Of a stretch of 64,000 nucleotides of DNA, positions 44,466 through 56,279 are shown one piece after another. How positions within the stretch are numbered: the first letter of the stretch is position 1; each line of letters opens with the position of its first letter. The notes beneath the pieces are model-generated. The model worked only from the letters and a program-made list of their open reading frames with translations. It was not told the origin of the DNA and did no database searches. Position numbers and translations under genes: made by a program. Where the stretch lies: assembly GCF_027887165.1 (NCBI RefSeq), contig NC_077227.1:71169752-71233751 (forward strand), in the 5' to 3' direction. Origin of the DNA: Monodelphis domestica (Eukaryota; Chordata; Mammalia; Didelphimorphia; Didelphidae).

Positions 44466-46235
44466 ATAAGTTAATCTTCCAACTGGGGCAATACCTCTTT
44501 TTTTTTTTTTTGGATAGGGAAGGATTTGATAGGAGAACCTAGCTAGGTCTGTCTATCGATGGCGTCTTGGTAAGCCATCTACTTCCAGCAGCTGAAGGAG
44601 GGAATGGGGCAAGAGGAGATTTTCATTTTCTAAAACTTTAAGTAAACAAGACTAGTTCTGCTGAAAAAAAATGCAGTCTTTTTTTAGCTGAGGTTTTTGG
44701 TCAACCAAGCCTTTCAGAGTTTCCTGTGATATTATGTGCTGAAGTGCAGAAATCAATGGATTTGCTGAAACAAGCAACTAAACAGGCATTTTGGAGGCAT
44801 TACTCCTTTCTTGCTCAGCTCAACACCAAACTTTAAAAAATGATTTAACTTTCTGAACTTCTTATGCACTTAAGACCGTGAACATTCTTGGCCAATAATG
44901 AGAAAAAGGAGAAGTTTAGAAACAAATTGCTATTGATATAGGAGAAGAAAGGGCAAGGTTCCATTTTCACTTTTTCCAGGTTACTTCTTTCTTTTCTGTT
45001 TTGTTTTTCCTTTCAAAAGAATGAGGAGAACATCCTGTCAGCTAAATAGGTGAAGACTAATCAGATTACTACCATTTATGGCATGGAATTTCTTTTCATT
45101 CAAAGAATATTTATTTTTAAGTTTTTTTTTCCAAGAACATTTATTAAGTGGTGTGTGCCCCACTCCAGATCCCTATGCATGTTCAAACTTCCCACTGAAT
45201 ATATGGAGATTTGTGTGAGAAAACTCAAGATTGATGGGAAGAATGTTCTTATATTTGGTTGCTATGCTATTTCATTCAATTCCTTTGCTTTATATGAAGT
45301 ATGTCATCTGGATGACTAACAAAAGTCAACATGTCAGTGGGGCTTTTGAGTTATAGTTTATAGAGGATTCTGATCTGCAAAGTAGGACCCAAGGTAGCCT
45401 TCTGGAAGCCTATAGTTGAGTGGGCCCCAAGTGCTGTTACTTTCTTAGAAAAATTGCCCAATAGGATATTTTTATAAATGGCCCAAAGATGTGCCAAGAA
45501 GGACTTTTACTTCTGAGGAATGGGATGTCCAAGGCTGATATCTACTTCACGTATGAAATCAGGCATTTCGATATTTTAATGACCTACGATTTCATCAATT
45601 TGAATATTCTCTCAACGCCTGATACAGATCCCATCCATTTCTATGATTTCATTGAGACTTGCTGTGGCTAAACAATTCATCCCCTCCAAAGACATTCTGA
45701 TAAGCTTCTACAAACTCAGTCAGGCAGTTCTTTGGATGGCAGACATATAATACAGACCAACAGCAGGCCCACATTCAAGTTGTTTCCAATATGGTAGCCT
45801 GCCAAGGCTTATACTCACTTGATAATCTTTGAGGACATTTGGGTCACCTGTTTGCTATGACCACACCTCAGAGTGAGACCTTAGTGGAGGCAGAACTAAG
45901 AGTGGGAATGACTCTGTTGGATAAGGAATGTTAATCCTGCTGTAACCATTAGGATACTCTGTTTCTGTGGTTCTCTCGAAACTAAAATTTTGTTTTGTTC
46001 ATATAGAAACTAACTTACTCAGACTCCATTAATCTTAACCCTTTCCTGTTCTTTTTTCAGTATCACCTTCATTATTCTTTTCTGTTAAACGATCTTAACA
46101 GCTCTTTCAGAAAGTACATGAGAATTACCTCACTATTCATTTAGTACTAAAGTCCAAGCTTCTTCAGGGTGACTAATCCTCTAGTACAGTGTGTAAGTGG
46201 CAAGACATGGAGATGAGGAAATTAATGTCATAGGG
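44466..46235. other. Long stretch without recognised repeats
   Basis: About 1.8 kb of unique-looking intronic DNA, one of the longest here. Open frames at 45050-45319 and 45489-45671 have no family motif. Repeat-poor DNA of this length may hold regulatory elements, but nothing specific is seen. Confidence 0.45.
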
Positions 46236-46425
46236 CTTTAAATTTAGAGTAGGAAAGGATATCCCTAGAGTTCACCTAGTCTAGCCATCCTTACCTTACA
46301 GATGAGGAAACTGAGGCCCAGAGAGAGTAGGTGACTTACCCAAAGTCACAGGTAGTCTGTGTCTTAAATTCAAGCCCTATGATTCTAAAGCCAGCACAAA
46401 GCCAGTGTTGTCTACATTATCTTTC
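46236..46425 (+). repeat. MIR SINE
   Basis: CTTACAGATGAGGAAACTGA, GGCCCAGAGAGAGTAGGTGA. Confidence 0.8.
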
Positions 46426-47279
46426 TCTACTGAGGATCTTGTATCTAGTCCTCTCATCACATCCCCTAATGGTGAAATTTGAATCCAAGAATTATGGTCA
46501 AACTTTTTTCCAAAAAAAAAAAACAAAACTCTTGCATCTTAAGATGTCTCAGTGGCTACTAGGTTCATTCCTGTTTAGAGAGTCCAAGATGGTGGGAGAT
46601 TTACCTGCTTCATGCATGAACAAAAGGACTGGACAAGAAGCACATTTACATAGATACCTATTTAAATGCCAGGAGGTCAGGACATGGGGATAGAATGTGT
46701 TCCCACAAATTACTACTTTATTTAAAATGATGGTGGCCTGAGGGAGGTAGTCGCTCCCTCTCCATAGTCCTTTCCCCTAGCCCACTGTCTGTCTCCTGAG
46801 GCTGGAATGGAGTATAGTTGATATTCTCACCACAGTCCCCTTCAAAGGCAAGGCTAATGATTAGTTTTCTCAGAAACCTGATTTAATTAGGGCTCCAGGA
46901 AATACTGAGGCCCATCTCTTTTCCTACCTCATCAATGTTCTCCACATTCCAGTGGTCCTTTCTCTCCTCACAGTCTTTCTACTGACAAAGCATCCTCAAA
47001 TGGAATGAAGGAATGGGCCTTGGATTCAATGAAAACCTTTCTTAAAGAGTTACTCTGAAACTAAATCTCAAAAAACCATTCTGCATAGAGGCAGGGATAG
47101 CACATATCTGCTCTTTTGGCTTTGTGAATTACAAAATAATAATTTCATTTCTCCACATTTTATGTTTTTGTTAAATATCTAACACTGAGTACCAACTCCT
47201 TATTAATGAGTTGGAGTAAGGCATAAATGTAATCAGAAGATGGCACAAAGCTAAATGGGAGAGTTAATAAATGAGGTGA
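46426..47279. other. No recognised element
   Basis: Unassigned intronic DNA. Confidence 0.4.
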
Positions 47280-47405
47280 TCAACCAACATTTATAAAGTG
47301 CCAGGCACTGTGCTCGTCACTGGGGAGGCAAGTACAAAGAATAAAATAAATAAGCCTCACAAAGAGCTTATAATCTAAAGGAGACAAGAGACACAAGTTC
47401 AATGG
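47280..47405 (+). repeat. Ancient interspersed repeat
   Basis: CAACATTTATAAAGTGCCAG, GCACTGTGCTCGTCACTGGG, AAAGAGCTTATAATCTAAAG. Confidence 0.55.
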
Positions 47406-47499
47406 GAATTGATGGTACAATATGGTGGCCCCAAATGGCAATGCAATAGATTGCATTAATGGAAACCATTGCCCAAAACAAAAGATCAGAAGGTTTCAC

Positions 47500-48150
47500 T
47501 GCCCTTTGCCCTGATCAGACTACCCATGGAGTGTTGTGTCCAGTTTAGAGGTATCATATTTTAGGAAAGACAATTGACAGACTAGTATGTCCAAAGTAAG
47601 CACCTGGGATAACAATTGGTAACTAGTACAGAGAAAGTTTGCTTGGAGGAACTAGCATCTGGAGAAAAGAGGATCTATGAGTAGAGGAAAAAGGTAGCTG
47701 TCCTTAAGTATTTGAAGGGCTGTCATTGGAAGGGTAATGGCTAGGTGGTACGATGGTGCAATGGATGGAGTGACAGGCTTTGAGTTGGGAAGATTCATCT
47801 TCCTGAGTTCAAATCTAGCCTTAGATCCTTCCTAGCTGCGTGACACTGGGCAAGTCACTTAACCTTATTTACCTTAGATTCCCCATCTGTAAAATGAGCA
47901 GGAGAAGGAATTGGCAAACCACTTCAGTATCTTTGCCAAGAAAATCGCCAATGGAATCATGGAGAGTGGGACACGACTGAACAACATTAGAAGACAGATT
48001 GCACTTGTATCGCTTGGTCCCAGAGTGGCACAACTAAAATGGATGGGCAGAGGAGGCTAAGTCAGAGAGTTAGATACTAAACTAACAGATCTGGAAATGA
48101 GATAGAACATGGGGAAAAGTCTAACAACCTTATTTGTGGCCTCAGATGGG
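47500..48150 (+). repeat. Ancient LINE-type remnant split by a SINE
   Basis: GAGTGTTGTGTCCAGTTTAG and CTTAAGTATTTGAAGGGCTG lie left of the SINE; GCTTGGTCCCAGAGTGGCAC continues the same element to its right. Confidence 0.5.
47736..47988 (+). repeat. Mar1-like CORE-SINE, full length
   Basis: GGCTAGGTGGTACGATGGTG, GACACTGGGCAAGTCACTTA, AAATCGCCAATGGAATCATG, GTGGGACACGACTGAACAAC. Confidence 0.92.
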
Positions 48151-48339
48151 TGCTTTCTGAGGTAGGCTGGGCTGTCTTTGGTAATAGCTACCATTTCCCA
48201 CTATGCCTAGAAAAAAAGATCAAAATCTCTTTCTGTTATTTGTTAATTAATTTTTACCACATCTACAATTGAATCAGTATAGGGAAGTATGAGGAAACTT
48301 TGTCTACTAGTGCAGATTGATTTCTGCCTTCTCTGAAAC

Positions 48340-48465
48340 TTAGCTTTGACAGTTGCCAGAGGTACTAATCGACTTGCAAAGGGTCACTAAGAGGCTGGAC
48401 TTGAACCCAGATCTTTCTGACTCCAAGGCTGGCACCTTATCCACTACACCACACTGTGATTCCAT
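48340..48465 (+). repeat. MIR 3' fragment
   Basis: GGACTTGAACCCAGATCTTT, CCTTATCCACTACACCACAC. Confidence 0.65.
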
Positions 48466-48939
48466 GATTGTTTTCCTCATAATATGGAATGGAAACATGG
48501 GTCATATGAAATGCCAAGGCATGGATCTGGAAACACAATCTGAGTCATACTGATGAATCAGTGCATGACACAAACCATGCACATAACCACATTCCTTTTC
48601 ACGATCTGGATTAACTATCTAGCATAACTAACTAACCTAGCATAAAAAGACCCTTTATTTTTTTCCAAAATATTTTCTGTACCTTGCTGTTCTCATGGAT
48701 TCCAATATATCCATGAAATTCCTACCTTTGTATGTTAGAAACCATACAATAACAAGAGCACCAAGAAGCGTTAGTACATTAAAAAACAGCTTTAAAAACT
48801 AAAGTGGCTGAAATAATTTTCTCGTAGGAAGGGTCGGGGCAGGCATTCTAGATCTGTGATTTCATTGGTGAAGGGAACTCTCAGGAAACTTCTATCAATG
48901 CATATACTGGTTCCCTGATCTGGATCTTGTAAGTAGTTT
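48466..48939. other. No recognised element
   Basis: Unassigned AT-leaning DNA. Confidence 0.4.
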
Positions 48940-49131
48940 TTTTTAACTCTTACCTTCCATCTTAGAATTAATACTAAATATTGATTCCAAAGCAGAAGAG
49001 TGGCAAAGGCTCAGCAACTGGGATTAAATGATTTTCATAGGATCACACAGCTGGGAAGTGTCTGAGGTCACATTTGAACCCAGGATCTCTTGTCTTTAGG
49101 TTTTCCATCCACTGAGCCAACTAGCTGCCTC
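48940..49131 (-). repeat. WSINE1-like SINE
   Basis: CTTACCTTCCATCTTAGAAT, GGATCACACAGCTGGGAAGT, head GAGCCAACTAGCTGCCTCCC. Confidence 0.9.
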
Positions 49132-49171
49132 CCATCTTATAATTCTTAAAGTGGGTAGATGTCTAACAGAT

Positions 49172-49470
49172 AAGGCACCTGGGTGGGTACAGTGAATAGA
49201 GCATTGGTCAGGAGGTTCTGAGTTCAAATTTGACTTTGGACACTTACTAGTTGTGACACCCTGGACAAATTACATAATCCTGTTTGCCTCATTTTACTCA
49301 TCTGTAAAATGAGCTGAAGAAGGAACTGGCAAACCACAAGAAAAATCAAAATGGATTCATGAAGAGTCAGGCATGACTGAAAATGACCAAACAACATGGC
49401 ATACTAGATAGAGGGCTGAATTGGATCTAGGAAAAACTGGGTTCAAGTTCTCTTTCTGACATAAGTGTCT
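49172..49470 (+). repeat. Mar1-like CORE-SINE plus SINE head
   Basis: GCACCTGGGTGGGTACAGTG, CTCATCTGTAAAATGAGCTG, CATGAAGAGTCAGGCATGAC; a second head-like piece follows from 49397. Confidence 0.82.
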
Positions 49471-49639
49471 ATGATGCTAGAGAAATACCTCTCTGTATAT
49501 CCAAGGCAACTTACTAAGACTATAAATGCTCAGAGGATGCTAACTTGCATTGAGAGAGGAAGCTTCCTTACTTGGGAGTTTCCTAAATAAATAAAATCAC
49601 AGGTCTAGTCCATATCCCCATCATCATTATCATCATCTT

Positions 49640-49790
49640 TATTAGCAATAGTAAAGAGTTGTTTGGGGCACTGAGAGGTTGATTTGCCAGTGTCAGACAG
49701 CCATTATGTATCATAGGCAATACTTTCTGGATTCTGTCTTCCCAACTCTGAGTCTGGTATTCTATCCATGACTCTAGGTTGCCTTTAAAA
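49640..49790 (+). repeat. MIR fragment
   Basis: GTTGATTTGCCAGTGTCAGA, CTCTGAGTCTGGTATTCTAT. Confidence 0.5.
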
Positions 49791-50806
49791 GATATATATA
49801 TCATAATAATATTTTGAGCCCCCAAATACCTTTCTTCCAAAGAAGTCAAAGTGATTGAATAAATATTCCCATTTGCCCTAATGGTATCTGCTAATGGGGG
49901 ATGGATTAGCTGAGATCAAAAGGACTAAGAGATGAATGATCACAAAATCTGTCAGTGGTAGAGCATCGAATCCAGCACCATTGATTCCCAGTCCACGGTC
50001 CTATGCACTGGCCCATATTATTTCCCTCTTTGTAATCTCAGCTTCAAATGATTGCTTTTGGGAAAATAGAATGATTTGGGGTCATTTATTACTTCCTTTT
50101 CAACCTTTGCCAACTCAAGCTAATTTTGTTGGCCACAAAAGGAGTGCTGGCTTCTAATGCTGCCCGACAATAAGACCTTTTTTGTCCTCTTGCCTTGATG
50201 AACATTTGATTCGTTGACTTTGCCCTCTATTTGGCGTGCCCCATTTTAATTAACCTCAGTCTTGTTCTTTTTTTGTCCTTCCCTTACCACCCAGGAGCAC
50301 TTTACATGAGAGTAACTGAGTACCCTTGTTTGGAAATGTTTCTGGGCTGCCCTGACCACAGTGGTGGCATTGTGTCATGGGTGACAGAAATCTACTAGCA
50401 GCGCCAGGGAAAGGCATGGGATGAAATCAGATTCTATAATGTAACTTCTATCAAAATACAGCTGGGATTAAAAGGCCCATTCAAGGACCCAGAGGCAGAC
50501 CTAAAGTCAATATGAAGCCTGAAGCCCAGCTGCCCAAGGAATCCTCATTCAGGGAAAGCAGCAAAAAGACTGTTTGGTGCCAGAGGTGTTCATCTTTCAA
50601 TTTCTGAATGGGAAGAACATGGAAGCTTCTGCTAATATCCCATTAAGGGTCAAACTCTTACTTACCTCCTAGGTACTATAGAGAATCTAAGTGCAATCTG
50701 AGTGATTTATTGCTGGTTCTGTTAATTTTTAGGGAAATGACTAGTACAGACCTCATCATGAAGTCAGAAAGAAATAAGTAATCTCATATGAAAAATGAAT
50801 CCAGCT
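49791..50806. other. No recognised element
   Basis: About 1 kb of unique-looking DNA. Confidence 0.4.
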
Positions 50807-50849
50807 CTCTCTCTCTTCTCTTTCCCTTTCTATTCTCTCTTCTCTCTCC

Positions 50850-50946
<97 letters not shown>

Positions 50947-51144
50947 TTTCTTTCTTTCTTTCTTCCTTTCTTCCTTCCTTCCTTCCTTCCTTCCTTCCTT
51001 CCTTCCTTCCTTCCTTCCTTCCTTCCTTCCTTCCTTCCTTCCTTCCTTCCTTCCTTCCTTCCTTCCTTCCTTCCTTCCTTCCTTCCTTCCTTCCTTCCTT
51101 CCTTCCTTCCTTCCTTCCTTCCTTCCCTCCTTCCCTCCTTCCCT

Positions 51145-51226
<82 letters not shown>
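50807..51226. repeat. Long composite pyrimidine microsatellite
   Basis: Blocks in order: (CTTT)n about 50850-50965, (CCTT)n about 50966-51147, (CT)n 51148-51226. Over 370 bases with essentially no purine on the plus strand. Confidence 0.98.
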
Positions 51227-51230
<4 letters not shown>

Positions 51231-52115
51231 ATAAGCAGTTCTTGGGTTTCATTATACTAAGATTTCACAATTAAGCTTTGTCTCTATTCAATCCAATATG
51301 ATAAAATTCTGCCAGAGAAGATGCATACCTAGCTTTTTACAAATGGTCTGATCACAATGGAACACACCCATGCCTAAATGGAGGAACTTTGCCTAGTGCT
51401 TTTAACTAAATTCAGTCTTTGTTAAGCATCTCCAAGGTGCAGGGCACTCTAAGCTATTCTTACTTCCAACTCCAAGTTGTTACAATAAAGATTTTCATTT
51501 CAGATTGGGGCAGTCATTTGATGATCAATTCTCATAATGGAATTTCATGTAAAAATTCAGTGTTGATCAAGGAGCACATTTCAGAGGTTTGATTTTACCC
51601 CAGAATTATCAACAGATAACGAAACAAAGAGATCAAACTGCCCTCCAAAGAAAGATGCCACTTTGTTCTCTCAAATTACTTTAGATTCATGACAAGTGAA
51701 CTAAGGAATGGTTGGCTTGCATTTCAGCTGTCCTACAGGATGTAATGCTTTAGACCAATCCACACTATGGCATTCTAGCATTAGAGGGCAGTGCATTTGC
51801 TTTGGACAGTAATAGCATGAATTAATTCCAACAAAATGGGTTACCACCTAAGATCTCAAAACCAAAAGGAAAGGGACTAATGATTGTACATTGGTGAAAG
51901 ATCCTTATAACTGAACAGAAGTAAAAACTTTGTAACCAATAACCAAAATAAACTGTAAATATACTACATAAAATAAATTTTACAATCATCTTCAAGGTAA
52001 TGATTCTGAGTGCTCATCAGACTGATTTTGACATTCACCAAACATTTCAATAGCAAATGTTAACATTTCTCTCATATTTAAGTCAGTTTGGGGTTTAAAA
52101 GATGAATGCGTTTTG
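51227..52115. other. No recognised element
   Basis: Repeat-poor intronic DNA upstream of an L2 piece; no coding signal. Confidence 0.45.
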
Positions 52116-52555
52116 GTCTCACATCTCTAACCATAGATCATCTCCATTTGAAAATCTCATACAACATCTTAAAGTGAACATGCTCAAAACAGAACTCATA
52201 GTCTTTCCCCTTAGACAAACCCCCATCCTTTAAACCACCCAATTTCTGTGGTGGGTACCACCATTCTTTTGATCATAACCCAGGAATTATCTTTAATTCT
52301 TCTCTCAGGCACCAACCACCTCCCATCATTTCTCAAATCTTGTTGATTTTTACATCCATAAGAGCTCTTGCTTTTTTTTCATCATATCTCTCCTCATAAT
52401 ATAACACCATAATTCAGGCCATCACTCCTCAGTTGGAGGATAGCGTTATAACTGGTTTGCCTGCTTCCAGTCTTTCCCTTCTCCAATCCATGATGACTGT
52501 CATATTGACACTATGAACCAAAGACCTTGTTATTGAAACTTTCTGTTATAAATCT
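52116..52555 (+). repeat. L2 LINE, ORF2 distal region
   Basis: ATGCTCAAAACAGAACTCAT, TGGTGGGTACCACCATTCTT, AACTGGTTTGCCTGCTTCCA, TTCTCCAATCCATGATGACT. Frameshifted. Confidence 0.72.
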
Positions 52556-52602
52556 TTTTTTCTACTGGATTTTTCCATAGTTCAATGTAGAAACATTCTT
52601 TT

Positions 52603-52803
52603 TTAAAAAAACCCATACCTTCCATCTTCGTATCAATACTATGTATTGGTTCCAAGGCAGAAGAATGGTAAGGGCTAGGCAATTGGGATTAAGTGACTTG
52701 CCCAGGGTTAGTATCCTTCATATACTTCAGCCAGGAAGTATCTGAGGCCAGCTTTGAACTAAGGACATCACATCTCTAGGCTTGGCTCTAAATCCACTGA
52801 GCT
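52603..52803 (-). repeat. WSINE1-like SINE beside an exon
   Basis: ATTGGTTCCAAGGCAGAAGA, GGGATTAAGTGACTTGCCCA. A block of about 20 bases is inserted at 52710-52732. It lies about 110 bases beyond the 52913 donor. Confidence 0.88.
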
Positions 52804-52912
52804 TCTCCCAGAAAGATTTTTAATGAAGTAAGAAGAGGACATCCACGATGCAGAAGAAAAGGATGCTGCTGACCAAAAAAAAATTCATGAGACCACATGC
52901 TTGATGACTTAC

Positions 52913-52993
52913 CTTGTCTCCTGGCTGGGGTCTCATAAGGGACACTTGGTCATAACCTTGTCGAACCAATGCCCACAAAGCATCCAGTTTGCC
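52913..52993 (-). CDS. ANTXRL: ANTXR exon: distal cytoplasmic domain
   Basis: The exon has 81 bases, 27 codons, phase 0. It encodes [20 protein letters not shown] followed by RPQPGDK. This matches the LDALW...YD.VS.MRPQ.GD segment common to ANTXR1 and ANTXR2. The acceptor follows a T-rich tract ending TTTTTAG and the donor is GTAAGT (52907-52912). A WSINE1-like SINE begins only about 110 bases into the following intron, which is the longest in the window. Confidence 0.95.
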
Positions 52994-52999
52994 CTAAAA

Positions 53000-53504
53000 A
53001 AAGAACCAAATGTTCCTTTTTAGCATTTGTAGATTTAAAAATCATAACTTAGGTAACTTTCTCATAATTCTTGCATGGTACAAGTGAAGTATTATTCCCT
53101 AAACTAGTACATTTCCCCAAAGACCATGACTCATCTCTGAAGAGATCTATTGGGAGGGGGGTGGTCGGGATCAGGGTCAGGAATTAAAATCAAGCTTGGT
53201 AGTTAGGGAGAAGAAATTCTGAAATGAAAGGGATTGCTAGGAAGGGAATGGAGAGTTTGTAATCCTAGAGATAATGGGCAGATTAAAGACTAGGTTATGA
53301 TGGAAAAGGAAATGATCATTCATTACAGGATATGTGTTTTGAGGTCAAAGCAACATTTGTGGTCATCTACTCTAATGCCCATTTTCACATGAGCAAAGTG
53401 AGACTCCAAGGCACACAGATAGTGAATGATTGGAATGGGATGTAAAATTTTTAATGTTTTAATTAAGTCTTTTGACTTCAAATCTAGTATTGTATAGACT
53501 GAAA
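53000..53504. other. Intronic DNA, no recognised element
   Basis: It has an 8-G run near 53155. A degraded MIR is possible at 53330-53500. Confidence 0.4.
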
Positions 53505-53612
53505 TGGGCAATTAGGTGGCACAATGGATAGAACACTGGGTTTGGAATCAAAAAGACCCCAAAACAGGGTCACAAAGAATTGGATATGACTGAAAAAACT
53601 GAACATCAAAAG
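53505..53612 (+). repeat. Internally deleted Mar1-like SINE
   Basis: Head GGCACAATGGATAGAACACT and GGTTTGGAATCAAAAAGACC are joined directly to the tail GGGTCACAAAGAATTGGATA; the whole CORE is missing. Confidence 0.75.
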
Positions 53613-53935
53613 ACTGAAATGGAATTAGGTCCCCCCAAAATAATTCCTAAGATTTATTGAGATGCCCCAAAATAAGAGGTTTGGGAAATGTTGATAAAGG
53701 CATATGTGTAGCCTTTAGTGGGAACAGCTGTTTGAGAGACAGAGAATCAACCTCTCTCGCTCCCAACTCTTAGCTTCTCTGTGCAGTTCGTTCCAGCCAA
53801 TGAGACTTGAGGATGCCACCGTTGCTTCTGTTATCTATTCAGTACAGCATTGTTTAGATATTGGAGGTAGGTTATTGCTGGTCAAGTCAAGTCAAAAAGT
53901 ATTTATCCTATCAAAAAGTTGGTAAGTTAATTGTT
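53613..53935. other. No recognised element
   Basis: Unassigned intronic DNA. Confidence 0.4.
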
Positions 53936-54190
53936 TCATTACAAGAGTCTCTCCTGGGACCTTTTCACATTGGTGAATTTTCTTTTGGAACCTCCATTTT
54001 AGGCACAGAACCAGATCAATTATGCTTTATTTTATTTTATGTCCTCTGTGTGCTCTCTTATTCCCATCACAATGTAAGTTTCTTGAGGACTATCTTCTTT
54101 TTTGCTTGTTATTCTTATCCCCAGTGATTAGCACGGAATCTGGCACACAGTAAGCACTAAACAAATGTTTGTTGCCTTGCTGTCTTTCTT
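53936..54190 (+). repeat. L2 LINE 3' end
   Basis: ATGTAAGTTTCTTGAGGACT, GGCACACAGTAAGCACTAAA. Confidence 0.72.
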
Positions 54191-54740
54191 CACCTGGTTA
54201 TACCAAAAGACATCTGGAATAGACTATAGTACTTTAATTTTTTTTAAATGCAAACCACATTTTTTTTAGGTGGGGATGGGTGTCCCCCATCTTCCTTTCA
54301 TCTACGGATACAGAAGAAAACATGTCCTTTCTCTAAGCACATATAGAGCAACCCTGCAACCACAGCTACATACCTTGGGAATGAGGCAACTCTGTTTTTC
54401 ATCATTCTTTGTGCCTTCCCAGATAAAAACATTCTTTGTTGTTTACCATCCCTTATACAGATCCTCCCCATTTAGTGTGTAAACTCTTTGAGGGCAGAGA
54501 TATCTTGTTCTTGTCTCTGTAAGCTCAACACTTAGCATAGTATTTGATACAAGAGTGCCCAATAAGTATCTTTTCATTCATTCTGCCATGGCTGGAATAT
54601 GATATAGTGTAGGAGGTGGTGGTGAGCATGCTCATTCTTTGGCATTCAATTCTCTGCCTTTCTGAAGGACTTTGTTCCCATGTATCATGGTCACACAAAA
54701 GAAACCAGGAATTTTTTTTTTTGGTTTATTAGCAAATTGA
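54191..54740. other. L2 3'-end fragment in unassigned DNA
   Basis: GTGTAAACTCTTTGAGGGCA at 54475-54590 is a second L2 terminus. Confidence 0.5.
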
Positions 54741-54759
54741 GGGGATATTCCTAGTACTT

Positions 54760-54870
54760 AGTATACCCCTATTGCTTGGAATATCCCTACTTATACATAG
54801 TATAGTAGAGTATGGGATGGGATGAGTTGGGATGGTATAATATAGTATAGATAGTACAGTATATCCCTCC
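54760..54870. repeat. TATAG/GGGAT short tandem repeat
   Basis: ATAGTATAGTAGAGTATGGG, ATGGGATGAGTTGGGATGGT: degenerate pentamer-like repeats. Confidence 0.6.
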
Positions 54871-55134
54871 TCCAGAGCACAGTGTAATTCACAAAATACA
54901 AGGAAAAAATTTGAATTAGAATTGTCATCATCTGAATCTGAATAGAAGGGCACTTGAGTACACTCTTCAGTTATGTTCCCCATCTATTGGGGAAGATAGT
55001 CTTGGGCTAGAGACAAAGTTATTATTGTTTTCATGGCTGGGGAAAAGAACAAGCTAGGCTGATGGGGTCTTGAGTGTATTAATGTCAAGCTAATTAAAGA
55101 ACTCTAAATGACACCAACCCAGTTCACAATGGAG

Positions 55135-55428
55135 GCTGGATGGTAGAAAAGAAAGTGCATTGCTTCAGAAGTCAGAGGACCTGAGTTTGGGTCCTATCTC
55201 TATCATTTACAGTATGGCTTGGTAAAGTAATTTACCCTGGGATTTATTTCTGGGCTTTAACTTCATCACCTATAAAATGAAGGTCTTAGACTAGATGACC
55301 TCTCATGACTCTTTCCACTAGGTTAATAAACTATGGGACCCCTCTGAGTTTCAGTTTCCTCATCTGTAAAATTATTTGCTTGGGTTACATGGCCTCTAAG
55401 GCCTCTTCCAGCTCTAAATCCTAGGAGA
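55135..55428 (+). repeat. Two joined Ther2-type SINE pieces
   Basis: GACCTGAGTTTGGGTCCTAT with AGACTAGATGACCTCTCATG, then a second GTTTCAGTTTCCTCATCTGT tail. Confidence 0.65.
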
Positions 55429-55516
55429 CCCGTAAATGTAGGGTCCCGAGATTACAATCCATACCTCAGACTCTCTTCCACAACCATGTACCCAGCACGT
55501 CTTGCAGTAGTCTCAC

Positions 55517-55684
55517 CTTGATGGGAGTGTACCATTTTCTCTGTGAAGGAAGCTCTTTCCTACTATGCTTCTTTGGTTTAGGCTCCCATGGCTCAAATTC
55601 TTGGTCTGGTAATTTGATGACAGCATTTTTCGGCTTTTCCAGTTTGGCCCCTTCCTCTGTTGAACCTTTGTCTCCCCATCTCAC
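55517..55684 (-). CDS. ANTXRL: ANTXR exon: central cytoplasmic domain
   Basis: This exon has 168 bases, 56 codons, phase 0. It starts [20 protein letters not shown] and ends RKWYTPIK. The first 17 residues match the ANTXR core almost exactly. The middle (about residues 25-48 of the exon) is variable: it shares AV[IV]K-type wording with ANTXR2 and a PEQE/PDQE-like patch with ANTXR1, and is otherwise its own. The acceptor is GTGCTCAG and the donor GTGAGA (55511-55516). Reading through the donor would add a tail of 16 residues before a stop at 55466-55468. The divergence here is the strongest argument against a simple ANTXR1 or ANTXR2 orthologue. Confidence 0.95.
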
Positions 55685-55699
55685 CTGAGCACAAGGACA

Positions 55700-56279
55700 A
55701 AAAAACACAACTGAAGTCATTGTTGGTCTAAGTTCTCCTTCACACAACTGCTCAGTCTCTTAACGGCTTTCTCATTCTCACCTCCTTTGACCAGAAACCT
55801 GAGGAGTTACTTGCTTGCAGTCTTTGACTTTTGCCAAATTAGTTTTCAAATGGGTGAAATAGACTTAGGATTTTTCCTTTCCATTTGTCAGTCTGAGTGA
55901 GGACAGCCTTGGTGCGTCTGTGACTCAGTATTTCCTTATTTGTCAACGTGTTGGCCCAGTGGTTTGAAATCCAAGACATTCTCTAACCTGATGACATAAT
56001 CTTTATAAACTTTCTCACGAGGAAGGTCTTGGAATTTAATAGTTGTGAACCAGCTCCCAACTTTCAGAAATTCCAGGCAGTCTGCTAGAGGTCCTATTGA
56101 CTTCACAGAAAGACTTCACTTAAATCACTGAAAGTTCTGGTTGTACACAGGCAAGACTAGAAACTAGGCCCTTAGTTTTCAGTTGGGCACTGTAAGTTAA
56201 AGATGCTGAGTGTTCTGAAAATGTGTTCTAACCCTCCAGTTCACCAACTGATGACATCAAGAGTCTAGTGCATCTAATT
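55700..56279. other. Intron between two cytoplasmic-domain exons, left part
   Basis: No repeat recognised. Confidence 0.45.

Noticed and set aside
50756..51274. Three open frames of 148-159 codons, the longest in the window by residue count
   Set aside because: Same cause: (CTTT)n, (CCTT)n and (CT)n translation, no real protein composition.
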